From an uncultured Lachnospiraceae bacterium (lineage in GTDB: Bacteria > Bacillota > Clostridia > Lachnospirales > Lachnospiraceae): 64,000 nucleotides of DNA. The stretch is taken from the NCBI GenBank assembly GCA_934351925.1, contig CAKRJT010000012.1, positions 1 through 64,000 of the forward strand, in the 5' to 3' direction. Shown piece after piece: positions 36,117-45,863 of the stretch. The translations under genes were made by a program, and so were the position numbers. Positions within the stretch are counted from its first letter, which is position 1. The number at the start of each line of letters is the position of its first letter. The notes below the pieces were generated by a model that was given only the letters and a program-made list of their open reading frames with translations, was not told the origin of the DNA and did no database searches.

Positions 36117-36204
36117 ATAATTCTCCATTCCGCAGACAGTCTTTCACAAGCTGCTCTTTCAGACTCATAAAAGCCCTGCTAATTAAAATCCACAACCACA
36201 GCAC

Positions 36205-37677
36205 TTATCTTCCAAGCGCCTTTTCAAGCTCCCTAATCACAATCTTCAGCGCTTTTATCCTCGCATAATACTTATTATTCGACTCTAAGATATACCAAGG
36301 TGCAAAGTCGGTGCTGGTTTTCTGTATCATCTCATCAACCGCGTCCTCGTACAAATCCCACTTTTCGCGGTTGCGCCAATCCTCGTCGGTAATCTTCCAG
36401 CGCTTCTCAGGGGTGTTCTCCCTGTCCCTGAAACGCTCAAGCTGGGTATCCTTGTCAATCTGTACCCAGAACTTTATAATGACTGCACCCCAGTCTTTTA
36501 ACTCACGCTCAAACTCATTTATCTCATTGTAGGCGCGCTGCCAGTCGTTCTTGCTGCAAAAGCCCTCAAGTCTCTCGACCATGACCCTCCCGTACCATGT
36601 CCTGTCAAAGATAGCTATATGCCCGGTCTTAGGCAGTCTCGTCCAGAAACGCCACAGATAGTGTCTCGACTTCTCGTGCGGCTCAGGACTCGCTATAGGG
36701 TGCACATCATATCCTCTCGGGTCGAGCGCCCCGGCAATTCTCTTTATGTTTCCGCCCTTGCCCGCTGCGTCCCAGCCCTCATATGCTATGACAACAGGTA
36801 TCTTTTTGCGGTAGAGTTCATTGTGAAGCTTAGCAAGCTTCTTCTGACACTTTGCAAGCTCCCTGCGGTACTCATTTATATCCATCTCCTTGTCGAGCAC
36901 GATCTCCGACAGCAGAGGCATACTCTTAAGCTTGAACGTGTTCTCAGGTATAACCGCCTCCTGTGCTCCCGCCTCAAGTCTCTCGTCAATCTCCTCAAGC
37001 ATAATCGACATAAGCTCGAGCTGCGCCCATTTCTGGTGCTTGGCATCTATGATATGCCAAGGCGTTCTGCTCTCCTGCGAGCACTGCATGAACTCGTCAT
37101 ACTGCTTAAAGCACTTCTCATAGTTCTTGTTCTGCCACTTATCCTTATCGGTCACTCTCCAGCTCGTGTTCTTGTCCTCGAGAAGCACGTCCATGCGCTT
37201 TCTCTGTTCCTTCTTGCTTATATGGAAAAAGAATTTGAGCAGAAGATAGCCGTTGTCAACAAGCTGTCTCTCAAAGCACTCCACGGAGCGGCAGCCTCTC
37301 TTGTACTCTTCCCGGGATATTTCTTCCTTTAAAAATGCTGTATTGAGCTCGTCCATCCAGCTTCCCTCTAAGAACATGAGCTTGCCTGCCTCAGGTATCT
37401 GTGAAAAATACTTGTACATGAACGGTCGTCGAAGCTCATCCTCCGATGGTCTGTCCATTGTTCTCACATCAAAAAACCGTGGGTCGAGCTCCTTTATAAC
37501 CTTTCCAAGCACACTTCCCTTGCCAGCCGCGTCCCAGCCTTCCAAAACGACCATCACGGGAATCTTTTTCTCCTTAACCTGTATCTGTATCTCACTTAAT
37601 CTCTTTCTGACTGCCTCAATACCCTCATTTATCTCAGCATCATCAGGTCTTTCCGGTTTAATCCACTTATCAAGCAT
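36205..37677 (-). CDS. pap: Polyphosphate:AMP/NDP phosphotransferase, two-domain PPK2
   Basis: The 490-aa protein contains two PPK2 kinase domains. The N-terminal one has LEGWDAAGKGS and the C-terminal one YEGWDAAGKGG (Walker A). The C-terminal lid and Walker B regions are canonical (FDRTWYGRVMVERLEG), while the first domain has FLEGSWMDEL at the same place, suggesting it is not catalytic, as known for two-domain class II enzymes. The expected reaction is phosphorylation of AMP from polyphosphate. GGAGGG precedes the ATG at 37677. It is inserted between ecfT and truA, which are usually adjacent. Confidence 0.92.
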   Translation of the reverse strand: MLDKWIKPERPDDAEINEGIEAVRKRLSEIQIQVKEKKIPVMVVLEGWDAAGKGSVLGKVIKELDPRFFDVRTMDRPSEDELRRPFMYKYFSQIPEAGKLMFLEGSWMDELNTAFLKEEISREEYKRGCRSVECFERQLVDNGYLLLKFFFHISKKEQRKRMDVLLEDKNTSWRVTDKDKWQNKNYEKCFKQYDEFMQCSQESRTPWHIIDAKHQKWAQLELMSIMLEEIDERLEAGAQEAVIPENTFKLKSMPLLSEIVLDKEMDINEYRRELAKCQKKLAKLHNELYRKKIPVVIAYEGWDAAGKGGNIKRIAGALDPRGYDVHPIASPEPHEKSRHYLWRFWTRLPKTGHIAIFDRTWYGRVMVERLEGFCSKNDWQRAYNEINEFERELKDWGAVIIKFWVQIDKDTQLERFRDRENTPEKRWKITDEDWRNREKWDLYEDAVDEMIQKTSTDFAPWYILESNNKYYARIKALKIVIRELEKALGR

Positions 37678-37807
37678 ATTCACCCTCCGTTCTGCCACTA
37701 CAGGCTCCCCGACGCTGTCACATGGTAATCAGCCGGACTCTCCGCGTTACAAGACAGCATAGGCATTTCCGATTGTTGTTACATGCATATTTTACCACAC
37801 AGACGGT

Positions 37808-38611
37808 CTAAACAAAACATATTTTTAATGTAATCATAACTCCCAGATATGCAATTATCACTGCATACGCTGCAGCATCCGCCTTCCTATACTTGAGCGG
37901 CTTCATCTTCGTTCTCCCCTCGCCGCCTCTGTAACACTTCGCCTCCATGGCTGTCGCTAAATCGTAAGCACGCCTTATCGCCGATATGAATAACGGGACA
38001 AGAAGCGGAACCATTGCCTTCGCCTTCTTGACAATTCCACCCGTCTCGAAATCGGCTCCTCTCGCCTGCTGTGCCTTCATAATCTTGTCCGTCTCATCAA
38101 TGAGAATAGGTATAAATCTGAGCGCTATCGACATCATCATGGATATCTCATGTACAGGTACTCTTATGACCTTCAAAAAACCAAGACTCTTCTCGAGACC
38201 GTCCGTAAGGTCATTCGGTGTGGTTGTCAGGGTCATAAGAGATGAGCCCATAATGAGAAATACCAGCCTCACCGCCATCGCCGTCGCTATATATATTCCC
38301 TCTTTTGTTATCTTTATCTTCCATATCTGAAAGATAACCTCGCCGTCCGTCAGGAAAATATTAAATATAACGCTGAACAGAAGCAGCATGAAAACCGCCT
38401 TTAGTCCCCTTAAAATAAACTTTACCGGAACCTTGGACATTCTGATACATGCAAACAGGAATAACCCTGCTGTGGCATATATAAGAATATGCTGCCCCAA
38501 AAACAGCGATATAATGTATATAAGTGTCCAGAACAGCTTAACTCTCGGGTCAAGCTTATGAATAGCTGAGTTTGACGGATAGTACTGTCCTATTGTTATG
38601 TCCCTTAACAT
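37808..38611 (-). CDS. ecfT: Energy-coupling factor transporter membrane protein EcfT
   Basis: EcfT is the scaffold membrane subunit of vitamin ECF transporters. The 267-aa protein has about five or six helices and the coupling-helix motif QQARGADFE; the second ARG-type motif appears as KCYRGG. It starts right at the ecfA2 stop. Substrate-specific S subunits must be encoded elsewhere. Confidence 0.95.
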   Translation of the reverse strand: MLRDITIGQYYPSNSAIHKLDPRVKLFWTLIYIISLFLGQHILIYATAGLFLFACIRMSKVPVKFILRGLKAVFMLLLFSVIFNIFLTDGEVIFQIWKIKITKEGIYIATAMAVRLVFLIMGSSLMTLTTTPNDLTDGLEKSLGFLKVIRVPVHEISMMMSIALRFIPILIDETDKIMKAQQARGADFETGGIVKKAKAMVPLLVPLFISAIRRAYDLATAMEAKCYRGGEGRTKMKPLKYRKADAAAYAVIIAYLGVMITLKICFV

Positions 38612-39463
38612 TTAATAACCTCCAAGTGCCTTCTTTACGGTGGCGGCTGCCTCCTCCATCGTGATTGCGTCCGTATCTACATCCAGTCCCTTTTCCTTCA
38701 GAGCGTTCAGTATATATGTGAGCTGCGGCGCTGCAAGTCCCATACCCTCAAGCTCCTTATAGTTCCTGAACACTTTTTTCGGCGTGTCATCATACATAAC
38801 CTTTCCATGGTCAAGCACAATCAGTCTGCCGACATACTTTGCCACGTCCTCCATGCTGTGTGACACGAGTATTACCGTGATGTTCGTCTCATCATGGAGC
38901 TTTTTTATCTGCCCTAAGATCTCGTCCCTGCCTTTAGGATCAAGTCCGGCCGTCGGCTCATCAAGAATGAGCACCTCCGGCTTCATGGCAAGCACGCCCG
39001 CAATCGCAGCCCTTCTCTTCTGTCCTCCCGACAGCTCAAACGGCGAATTATAAAACAATTCCTTCGGAAATCCCACCATCTCGAGCGCCTGAAACGCCCT
39101 TAGCTCCACTTCTTTCTTATCCAGCCCAAGATTCTTCGGTCCAAAGCATACATCAGTAAACACATCACTTTCAAACAACTGATGCTCCGGGTACTGGAAT
39201 ACCAGCCCCACCTTGCTCCTGAGATTTTTCATAACGAAGCCCTTATCGTAGATGTCCTGACCGTCGTAATATATGCTGCCGCTCGTCGCCCGTAAAAGTC
39301 CGTTAAGATGCTGTGTCAGTGTGGATTTACCCGAACCTGTGTGCCCGATAAGACCGATAAATTCGCCCTTGTCTATCGTCAGGCTCACACCGTCAAGCGC
39401 CTTCTTCTCGAAGCCGCTTCCCTCGCTGTATACATAATTCACCTTATCAAGTATGATTAACAT
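38612..39463 (-). CDS. ecfA2: Energy-coupling factor ATPase EcfA2
   Basis: An ABC ATPase of the ECF module, 283 aa, with Walker A GHTGSGKST, signature LSGGQKRR, Walker B VLILDEPTAGLD and a switch histidine in ILVSHSME. It pairs with EcfA1 to drive EcfT. It lies between ecfA1 and ecfT in the standard order. Confidence 0.96.
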   Translation of the reverse strand: MLIILDKVNYVYSEGSGFEKKALDGVSLTIDKGEFIGLIGHTGSGKSTLTQHLNGLLRATSGSIYYDGQDIYDKGFVMKNLRSKVGLVFQYPEHQLFESDVFTDVCFGPKNLGLDKKEVELRAFQALEMVGFPKELFYNSPFELSGGQKRRAAIAGVLAMKPEVLILDEPTAGLDPKGRDEILGQIKKLHDETNITVILVSHSMEDVAKYVGRLIVLDHGKVMYDDTPKKVFRNYKELEGMGLAAPQLTYILNALKEKGLDVDTDAITMEEAAATVKKALGGY

Positions 39464-39512
39464 GAATTTCTCCTCTATATTATGATATGAGAGCCAAACG
39501 GTATTTTGCCCC

Positions 39513-40373
39513 TCATTTATTTCCTCTTATTCTCATAAGCTCCTGCGTAAATTCCTGTATCGTAAGAATACCTCTCTTCATCGGTATTCCCGCCTTCTCA
39601 AGCTCAAATGCAAGCTCAGTTGTGTGAGGCACGTCAAGCCTTAATGCCTTTAGCTGCTCCACCTTTGAAAAGACCTCCCTAGGTGTTCCGCTCATCACAA
39701 CCTTGCCCTCGTCCATGACAAACACCTTGTCCGCACCGATTACCTCATCCATATAGTGCGTTATAAGTATTACCGTAACATGCTCCTCCCTGTTGAGCTT
39801 GGTTATCGTCGCGAGAACCTCCTTGCGCCCGTTAGGGTCGAGCATCGCCGTAGGCTCGTCGAGCACAATGCACTTAGGCTTCATGGCTAGTATACCTGCT
39901 ATGGCTACTCTCTGTTTCTGTCCTCCCGAGAGCTTATTGGGCGAATGATGACGGTATTCCGTCATTCCCACTGCCTCGAGCGAGGCATCGACACGTTCCC
40001 ATATCTCCTGTGTCGGCACACCGAGGTTCTCCGGTCCGAAACCGACATCCTCCTCGACTATCGTTCCGATAATCTGATTATCCGGATTCTGAAACACCAT
40101 TCCTGCCGTCTGTCGTATGTCCCACAGCTTATCAGCATCCTTCGTGTCCATTCCATCTACCCATATGCTGCCCTCAGTAGGTGAAAGAAGTGCATTTATA
40201 TGCTTCGCAAATGTAGATTTTCCTGAACCATTATGCCCTAATATTGCGATAAACTGTCCCTGTTCTATATCAAGAGAAACATGGTCAACCGCTGTTTTCA
40301 CGTTCTCAATATTGTCTTCGTCATCTCTTATTATATATTCAAATGTAAGGTCTTTAGCCTGTACAATATTCAT
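39513..40373 (-). CDS. ecfA1: Energy-coupling factor ATPase EcfA1
   Basis: The first ECF ATPase (286 aa) has Walker [10 protein letters not shown], signature LSGGQKQR, Walker [13 protein letters not shown] and the switch histidine in LITHYMDE. The GAGG ribosome site lies at the end of a small leader hairpin (gcgcg-ctttaa-cgcg). It follows rplQ after a terminator and a leader hairpin, so expression is probably reduced or separately set relative to the ribosomal genes. Confidence 0.96.
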   Translation of the reverse strand: MNIVQAKDLTFEYIIRDDEDNIENVKTAVDHVSLDIEQGQFIAILGHNGSGKSTFAKHINALLSPTEGSIWVDGMDTKDADKLWDIRQTAGMVFQNPDNQIIGTIVEEDVGFGPENLGVPTQEIWERVDASLEAVGMTEYRHHSPNKLSGGQKQRVAIAGILAMKPKCIVLDEPTAMLDPNGRKEVLATITKLNREEHVTVILITHYMDEVIGADKVFVMDEGKVVMSGTPREVFSKVEQLKALRLDVPHTTELAFELEKAGIPMKRGILTIQEFTQELMRIRGNK

Positions 40374-40401
40374 GTATTTAACCTCCGCGTTAAAGCGCGC
40401 A

Positions 40402-40439
40402 CTGTTGCAGACCTCTACATACTAAATAATCTGCAACAG
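40402..40439 (-). promoter_or_regulatory. Leader hairpin upstream of ecfA1
   Basis: ctgttgcaga and tctgcaacag (10-bp perfect arms) enclose 18 nt, between the rplQ terminator and the ecfA1 start. There is no T-run, so not a terminator; it may stabilise the processed ecf message or bind a regulator. Confidence 0.5.
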
Positions 40440-40454
40440 CAACATCTCAATTCA

Positions 40455-40488
40455 GAAAAAGCGAATGCTGCGTAGCAACATTCGCTTC
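40455..40488 (-). terminator. Terminator after rplQ
   Basis: On the minus strand agcgaatg-ttgc pairs with gc-cattcgct around a short loop, followed by TTTTTC; it sits about 20 nt after the rplQ stop and marks the end of the ribosomal part of the operon. Confidence 0.88.
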
Positions 40489-40506
40489 CTGTTCGTTTAA
40501 TATAGC

Positions 40507-41043
40507 TTATACTAACTCGATTACTACTTCCATAGCAGCATCGCCCTTACGAGGTCCGATCTTTACGATTCTTGTATAACCACCGTTGCGGGACTCATAC
40601 TTAGGAGCGATTTCATCAAATAACTTAGCAACTAAATCAACTTCCTTAGTATTCTTCTTTCTTCCTGCAGCCTCTGCAGGAACCTCTGTTACGGAGTAGA
40701 GAACCTTGTTCATCTGCTTTCTGGCATGAAGTCTTGAAGGCATATCCTTCTTAATCTTCTTCTCAACTGTATCATATACAGTCTTCTTCTTGCCATCAAC
40801 AACTTCCTTAACTCTCTTGCCTTCGCTGTCCTTGCGGGCAACCTTAGCCTGAACTGTTACTTCCTCGAAGTTATCCTTCTCCTTTACAGCCATAGCGATA
40901 AGTCCCTCTGCAACCTTGCGGATTTCCTTAGCCTTAGCCTCTGTTGTAACAATCTTTCCGTTATATAATAAAGCTGTAACCTGATTTCTGATTAAAGCCT
41001 TTCTCTGGCTTGATGTTCTTCCAAGCTTTCTATACTTTGCCAT
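40507..41043 (-). CDS. rplQ: 50S ribosomal protein L17, extended form
   Basis: L17 lies near the peptide exit tunnel. The N-terminal ([23 protein letters not shown]) and C-terminal ([25 protein letters not shown]) parts are typical. The protein is 178 aa instead of about 115-130: residues about 54-106 and 122-136 are lysine-rich insertions between the two conserved halves. The extended form appears specific to this clade (recalled, not checked). The last ribosomal gene of the operon. Confidence 0.96.
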   Translation of the reverse strand: MAKYRKLGRTSSQRKALIRNQVTALLYNGKIVTTEAKAKEIRKVAEGLIAMAVKEKDNFEEVTVQAKVARKDSEGKRVKEVVDGKKKTVYDTVEKKIKKDMPSRLHARKQMNKVLYSVTEVPAEAAGRKKNTKEVDLVAKLFDEIAPKYESRNGGYTRIVKIGPRKGDAAMEVVIELV

Positions 41044-41127
41044 TATAATTTTTCCTCTCTTTCATGGTGCATCCGGCCACGCACTTTGGACTTACTTACC
41101 GAATGTAAATTAGTTCCACATAGAGAA

Positions 41128-41165
41128 AATTATTAGCGTACACTTTGGATTTACCGCTAATAATT
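41128..41165 (-). promoter_or_regulatory. Hairpin between rpoA and rplQ
   Basis: aattattagcg and cgctaataatt are exact 11-bp arms with a 16-nt loop; the minus strand continues TTCTC. It may be a weak terminator or processing site. A related sequence (cactttgga-ttac) is repeated at about 41082-41101 and 41140-41154. Confidence 0.5.
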
Positions 41166-41178
41166 ATCTATTTATGCT

Positions 41179-42141
41179 TTATTCTTCGGATGGATTAAGC
41201 TGAAGTCCAAGTTCCTTTAACTTAGCCAATACTTCCTCTAATGACTTACGTCCGAGGTTTCTCACCTTCATCATATCCTCTGAAGTTCTGTTACACAATT
41301 CTTCAACTGTGTTGATACCGGCTCTCTTTAAGCAGTTGTATGAACGAACCGATAACTCGAGCTCGTCAATGCTCATCTCAAGAACCTTCTCCTTCTCATC
41401 GTCTTCCTTCTCTACCATGACATCAATCTTCTTGGCATTCTCGGATAAATCGATGAATAAGCTGAGATGCTCACTGAGTACCTTTGCTGCAAGGCTGACA
41501 GCCTCGTCCGGTGCAAGAGTACCGTTAGTAAATACATCCAAGGTAAGCTTATCATAGTCAGTAATCTGACCTACACGAGTATTTTCAACCGCTAAATTAA
41601 CTCTCTCAACAGGTGTGTAGATGGAGTCAATGGCAAGTGTGCCGATTGGCTGATCCTCGCTCTTATTTTTCTCTGAGCTGACATAGCCTCTGCCCTTAGT
41701 AATTGTAAGCTCCATGAAAAGCTTGCAGTCAGGACCGCCATTAAGTGTGGCAATTTTAAGGTCAGGATTAAGTATTTCAATGTCTGAGTCAACCTGAATA
41801 TCAGATGCTCTTACAACACCTTCTCTTCCATCGCATTCGATGTAAGCAATCTTAGGCTCATTCGTCTCACTGTTGTTCTTGATAGCGAGCTTCTTGATGT
41901 TCATGATAATCTCAGTAACGTCTTCCTTAACACCCGGAATAGGACTGAACTCATGTAACACGCCTTCAATCTTAACCTGGCTTACTGCAGCACCCGGCAA
42001 TGAAGAAAGCATAATTCTTCTAAGTGAGTTGCCCAGTGTTGTACCGTAGCCTCTTTCAAGTGGTTCAACGACAAATCTTCCATACTTCTTGTCTTCAGAC
42101 ATCTCTGCAATTTCAATTTTTGGTATTTTAAAATCGAACAC
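41179..42141 (-). CDS. rpoA: RNA polymerase alpha subunit
   Basis: The 320-aa alpha subunit nucleates core assembly and contacts promoter DNA and activators. The N-terminal dimerisation domain ([17 protein letters not shown]) and the C-terminal domain ([16 protein letters not shown]...[14 protein letters not shown]) are both present. The start is GTG at 42141, 9 nt after AGGAGG. It lies between rpsD and rplQ, as in all Firmicutes. Confidence 0.98.
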   Translation of the reverse strand: MFDFKIPKIEIAEMSEDKKYGRFVVEPLERGYGTTLGNSLRRIMLSSLPGAAVSQVKIEGVLHEFSPIPGVKEDVTEIIMNIKKLAIKNNSETNEPKIAYIECDGREGVVRASDIQVDSDIEILNPDLKIATLNGGPDCKLFMELTITKGRGYVSSEKNKSEDQPIGTLAIDSIYTPVERVNLAVENTRVGQITDYDKLTLDVFTNGTLAPDEAVSLAAKVLSEHLSLFIDLSENAKKIDVMVEKEDDEKEKVLEMSIDELELSVRSYNCLKRAGINTVEELCNRTSEDMMKVRNLGRKSLEEVLAKLKELGLQLNPSEE

Positions 42142-42198
42142 TGAAAAGCCCCTCCTTTTGGGTTATATTATGTGTGAGGGCGTTATACGGCCTAATTA

Positions 42199-42792
42199 TT
42201 ACTTAGAGTATAACTCGACTATAAGCATCTCATCAACAGGAACATCAATAACCTCTCTTGTAGGAAGGTTCTTAACTGCACCCTTTAAATTCTCTGAGTC
42301 AGCCTCAAGCCACTCCGGAACTACTCTTCCGGCAGTTGCATCAAGGATATCCTTATATCTCTGAGAAGACTTGTTCTTTTCCTTGATTTCGATTGTATCG
42401 CCTGCCTTAACTAAGTAAGATGGGATATTTACAGCCTTACCGTTTACAAGAACATGCTTGTGATCTACGATCTGTCTGGCTTCCTTTCTTGTTCTGGCAA
42501 AACCTAATCTGAAAATAATGTTGTCAAGTCTTGACTCAAGAATAACCATGAGGTTCTCACCTGTCTGGCCATTCATCTTCTCAGCCTTCTCGAAGTAGTT
42601 ACGGAAAGGCTTCTCTAATACGCCATAGATGAACTTAGCCTTCTGCTTCTCTCTGAGCTGGAGACCATACTCGCTCACCTTCTTGTTGGCTCTCTTTAAC
42701 TGTCTGTTTGATTTCTTATCTATTCCTAAATAAATTGGATCTAATCCAAGTGATCTGCATCTTTTAAGAACAGGAACTCTATTAATAGCCAT
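42199..42792 (-). CDS. rpsD: 30S ribosomal protein S4
   Basis: S4 nucleates 30S assembly and, in many bacteria, represses the alpha operon. The 197-aa protein has the S4 RNA-binding domain ([32 protein letters not shown]). It is the zinc-free form. It starts 15 bp after rpsK. Confidence 0.98.
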   Translation of the reverse strand: MAINRVPVLKRCRSLGLDPIYLGIDKKSNRQLKRANKKVSEYGLQLREKQKAKFIYGVLEKPFRNYFEKAEKMNGQTGENLMVILESRLDNIIFRLGFARTRKEARQIVDHKHVLVNGKAVNIPSYLVKAGDTIEIKEKNKSSQRYKDILDATAGRVVPEWLEADSENLKGAVKNLPTREVIDVPVDEMLIVELYSK

Positions 42793-42807
42793 CTTTATTA
42801 CCTCCTA

Positions 42808-43200
42808 TTAGACTCTTCTACGCTTTGGTGGACGGCATCCATTGTGTGGAACTGGTGTAACGTCCTTAATGCTGGTAACCTCAAGACCACATGCCTGAAG
42901 AGCACGAATAGCTGCCTCACGACCTGCGCCAGGTCCCTTAACCATAACGTCTACAGTCTTTAAACCGTGTACTAAAGCTGCCTTAGTAGCAGTTTCTGCT
43001 GCCATCTGAGCTGCATAAGGAGTAGATTTCTTTGAACCTCTAAATCCTAGACCACCGGCACTAGCCCATGATAAAGCGTTACCCTCTGTATCTGTAAGTG
43101 TAACGATTGTATTGTTGAATGAAGCCTGGATATGTGCCTGTCCGCGTTCAACGTTCTTCTTAACGCGCTTCTTTGTCACTTTCTTTGTAACCTTAGCCAT
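42808..43200 (-). CDS. rpsK: 30S ribosomal protein S11
   Basis: S11 forms the 30S platform. The 130-aa protein shows [15 protein letters not shown] and the invariant end [10 protein letters not shown]. It lies between rpsM and rpsD. Confidence 0.98.
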   Translation of the reverse strand: MAKVTKKVTKKRVKKNVERGQAHIQASFNNTIVTLTDTEGNALSWASAGGLGFRGSKKSTPYAAQMAAETATKAALVHGLKTVDVMVKGPGAGREAAIRALQACGLEVTSIKDVTPVPHNGCRPPKRRRV

Positions 43201-43237
43201 TTTCTAAACTAACCTCCCTTATGGGTTCCCTTACGGG

Positions 43238-43609
43238 TTATTTCTTCTTGTTTGCGATTGTTTTCTTAGGACCCTTGCGAGTTCTAGCGTTTGTCTTAGT
43301 CTTCTGTCCTCTAACCGGAAGACCCTTTCTGTGACGGATACCTCTGTAGCATCCAATCTCCTGTAATCTCTTAATGTTGAGAGCTATCTCTCTTCTTAAA
43401 TCACCTTCAACAGGTACTTCTAATGTCTCGATTGCCTTCTGGATTCTAGCAACCTCATCGTCTGTTAAATCCTTAACTCTGGTATCAGGGCTAACTCCTG
43501 CCTCGTTAAGAAGACGATTAGAAACAACGCGGCCGATACCGTAGATATAGGTAAGACCGATCTCAACTCGTTTTTCTCTTGGTAAATCAACACCAGCGAT
43601 ACGTGCCAT
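43238..43609 (-). CDS. rpsM: 30S ribosomal protein S13
   Basis: S13 is at the top of the 30S head and bridges to L5. The 123-aa protein begins [20 protein letters not shown] and has the [14 protein letters not shown] motif with a basic tail. It is separated from rpmJ by about 170 bp, which holds small dyads (cttaaa/tttaag; cacccccgggtg). Confidence 0.98.
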   Translation of the reverse strand: MARIAGVDLPREKRVEIGLTYIYGIGRVVSNRLLNEAGVSPDTRVKDLTDDEVARIQKAIETLEVPVEGDLRREIALNIKRLQEIGCYRGIRHRKGLPVRGQKTKTNARTRKGPKKTIANKKK

Positions 43610-43781
43610 GTGCTCTTACACCTCCATTGTTGTTTAACGTTAATGTTACATTGGGTATTACTTAAATTTATTTTAAGTGACAAACAACACCCCCGGGTGG
43701 TTCATCACTGCAGCCGCAAAATTCCGAAAGAGGATGAAACAACGAATGTTACGCTGCGCGTGCCATTCTTATGTTGGTAAA

Positions 43782-43895
43782 TCAACCCTGCTTCTGCTTA
43801 TGCTTTGGGTTCTCGCAGATTACCATAATATTTCCTTTTCTCTTGATGATCTTGCATTTCTCGCAAATAGGCTTAACTGATGATCTAACCTTCAT
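43782..43895 (-). CDS. rpmJ: 50S ribosomal protein L36
   Basis: The 37-aa protein [17 protein letters not shown]...NPKHKQKQG is the zinc-ribbon form: Cys pair CEKC, then Cys in VICEN and the following histidine. GGAGG lies 7 nt before the ATG at 43895. It sits in the usual place between infA and rpsM. Confidence 0.97.
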   Translation of the reverse strand: MKVRSSVKPICEKCKIIKRKGNIMVICENPKHKQKQG

Positions 43896-44099
43896 GGTAA
43901 ATCCTCCTTTCCATAAATGCACGCATAACCGTTTCGAAACGACATTCTCCACAGTCACAACTATACTACTTATATATTTATATGGAAGTCCGTTGCTGCA
44001 ACTCGTGGTGAACTTCCCTATAAACTAAATAACTGAAAAAAAACGTCCGTCCTATAATATAGCATAGGTCGGGTATAAATTGCAAGCTTTTTTTCAAAA

Positions 44100-44318
44100 T
44101 TATTTATCACGCCAGATAATTCTTCCCTTTGTCAAATCATATGGGGATAACTCAATCGTTACCTTATCTCCCGGAAGAATTCTGATATAGTTCATACGAA
44201 GCTTACCACTGATATGTGCAAGCACCTGATGGCCATTCTCAAGCTCTACCTGGAACATTGCATTAGGAAGCTTCTCAACTACCTTACCTTCAATTTCAAT
44301 TACATCTGACTTTGACAT
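44100..44318 (-). CDS. infA: Translation initiation factor IF-1
   Basis: IF-1 blocks the A site during initiation. The 72-aa OB-fold protein ([23 protein letters not shown]...[18 protein letters not shown]) is typical. GAGGAG precedes the ATG at 44318. About 200 bp separate it from rpmJ. Confidence 0.98.
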   Translation of the reverse strand: MSKSDVIEIEGKVVEKLPNAMFQVELENGHQVLAHISGKLRMNYIRILPGDKVTIELSPYDLTKGRIIWRDK

Positions 44319-44364
44319 GTCTCCTCGCATTCTGCCGCAGCGCGGCTATATACAACCTACAGTT

Positions 44365-45120
44365 CTAATTAGGTAATGACAGAATTTCACATCCGTCCTT
44401 CGTTATAAGAATAGTATTCTCATAGTGTGCTGAAAGGGAATTGTCCGCTGTGACAACTGTCCAGTCGTCATCTAACCATTCAACCTCCCATGTACCCATG
44501 TTAATCATAGGCTCTACAGCAAGTGTCATCCCTGCCTGAAGCTTCATTCCACGAAATCTCTGTCTGAAATTCGGCACCTCCGGCTCCTCGTGAAGCTTGG
44601 TTCCAATTCCATGGCCGACTAAGTCTCTTACGACACCGTATCCAAACTTCTCCGCATAAGCAGCAACCGCGTTGGATATCTCGTGAAGATGTGCGCCATC
44701 CTTTGCACGCTTTATGCCCTCAAAAAATGACTGCTTTGTAACTTCTATAAGCTGTCTTGCCTCAGGGCTTATATTTCCGACTCCGTGTGTTCTCGCAGCA
44801 TCGGAATGATACCCCTTGTAAATAACACCCGCATCAAGGCTTACTATATCTCCATCCTTGATGATTCTCGTCTTAGACGGAATTCCATGTACAACCTCTT
44901 CATTAACGGATACGCAGATAGAAGCCGGATATCCATTATAATTAAGAAATGAAGGTGTACAGCCATAATGTCTTATCTGCTCATATCCGTACCTGTCTAT
45001 ATCGTAGGTACTGATCCCGGGCTTCAGAAACTTCTCAAGATCCTCATGAACCTTTCCAAGTATTCTTCCCGCCTCACGCATTAATTCTATTTCTCTGCCG
45101 GACTTAATTGTAACTGACAT
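44365..45120 (-). CDS. map: Methionine aminopeptidase, type I
   Basis: This enzyme removes N-terminal methionine from new proteins. The 251-aa protein has the five metal ligands in SLDAGVIYKGYHSDAAR, GHGIG, and EEPEVPN / VEPMI contexts. It follows adk by 9 bp, the standard order adk-map-infA. Confidence 0.98.
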   Translation of the reverse strand: MSVTIKSGREIELMREAGRILGKVHEDLEKFLKPGISTYDIDRYGYEQIRHYGCTPSFLNYNGYPASICVSVNEEVVHGIPSKTRIIKDGDIVSLDAGVIYKGYHSDAARTHGVGNISPEARQLIEVTKQSFFEGIKRAKDGAHLHEISNAVAAYAEKFGYGVVRDLVGHGIGTKLHEEPEVPNFRQRFRGMKLQAGMTLAVEPMINMGTWEVEWLDDDWTVVTADNSLSAHYENTILITKDGCEILSLPN

Positions 45121-45129
45121 ATTAGCACC

Positions 45130-45771
45130 TTACCCTAAAATCTCAACAATTGCTTTAAAGACATCTTCCATATCAACAGTTCCGTCAACCTCTGCGAGTA
45201 CGCCCTTATTCTTATAGAAATCTATAAGAGGCTGCGTCTGCTCGTGATATACATTGAGTCTGTTCTGAACTGTCTCAGGCTTATCATCATCTCTTAAAAT
45301 AAGTTCTTTTCCACATCTGTCGCATATGCCCTCAACCTTTGTCGGTGCATATACAATATGATATGTAGAACCACATGACACGCATGCTCTTCTTCCTGAC
45401 ATTCTGTTTACAATGTTCTCATCAGGTACTTCTACATTGATTGCATAATCAATCTTCTCTCCGGCATTTGTGAGAGCCTCATCGAGAGCTTCTGCCTGTG
45501 GAATGGTTCTCGGAAATCCATCAAGCACATAACCGTTCCTGCAGTCATCTGCCTTGAAACGATCCATTATGAGAGAAAGTGTGAGCTCATCAGGAACTAA
45601 AAGACCCTTGTCCATATATTCCTTAGCTTTTCTGCCGAGCTCAGTGCCATTCTTAATGTTGGCTCTGAAGATATCACCTGTTGAGATATGCGGAATGTTG
45701 TATTTATCTGCAATCTTTTTAGCCTGTGTCCCCTTACCTGCTCCGGGAGCACCTAACATAATGATTTTCAT
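45130..45771 (-). CDS. adk: Adenylate kinase
   Basis: This enzyme interconverts ATP + AMP and 2 ADP. The 213-aa protein has the P-loop [11 protein letters not shown], the AMP-site [13 protein letters not shown], and the zinc-binding lid with four cysteines (CVSCGSTYH...CDRCG), the Gram-positive form. It follows secY by about 90 bp. Confidence 0.98.
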   Translation of the reverse strand: MKIIMLGAPGAGKGTQAKKIADKYNIPHISTGDIFRANIKNGTELGRKAKEYMDKGLLVPDELTLSLIMDRFKADDCRNGYVLDGFPRTIPQAEALDEALTNAGEKIDYAINVEVPDENIVNRMSGRRACVSCGSTYHIVYAPTKVEGICDRCGKELILRDDDKPETVQNRLNVYHEQTQPLIDFYKNKGVLAEVDGTVDMEDVFKAIVEILG

Positions 45772-45863
45772 TGGAACTGCCTCCTTAAAAAATCAACCTG
45801 ACGACCTTTCGTGCGCCGGCGTACCGACTTACATCCAGCCATCAGGTTGAGTAAGAATCTGAT

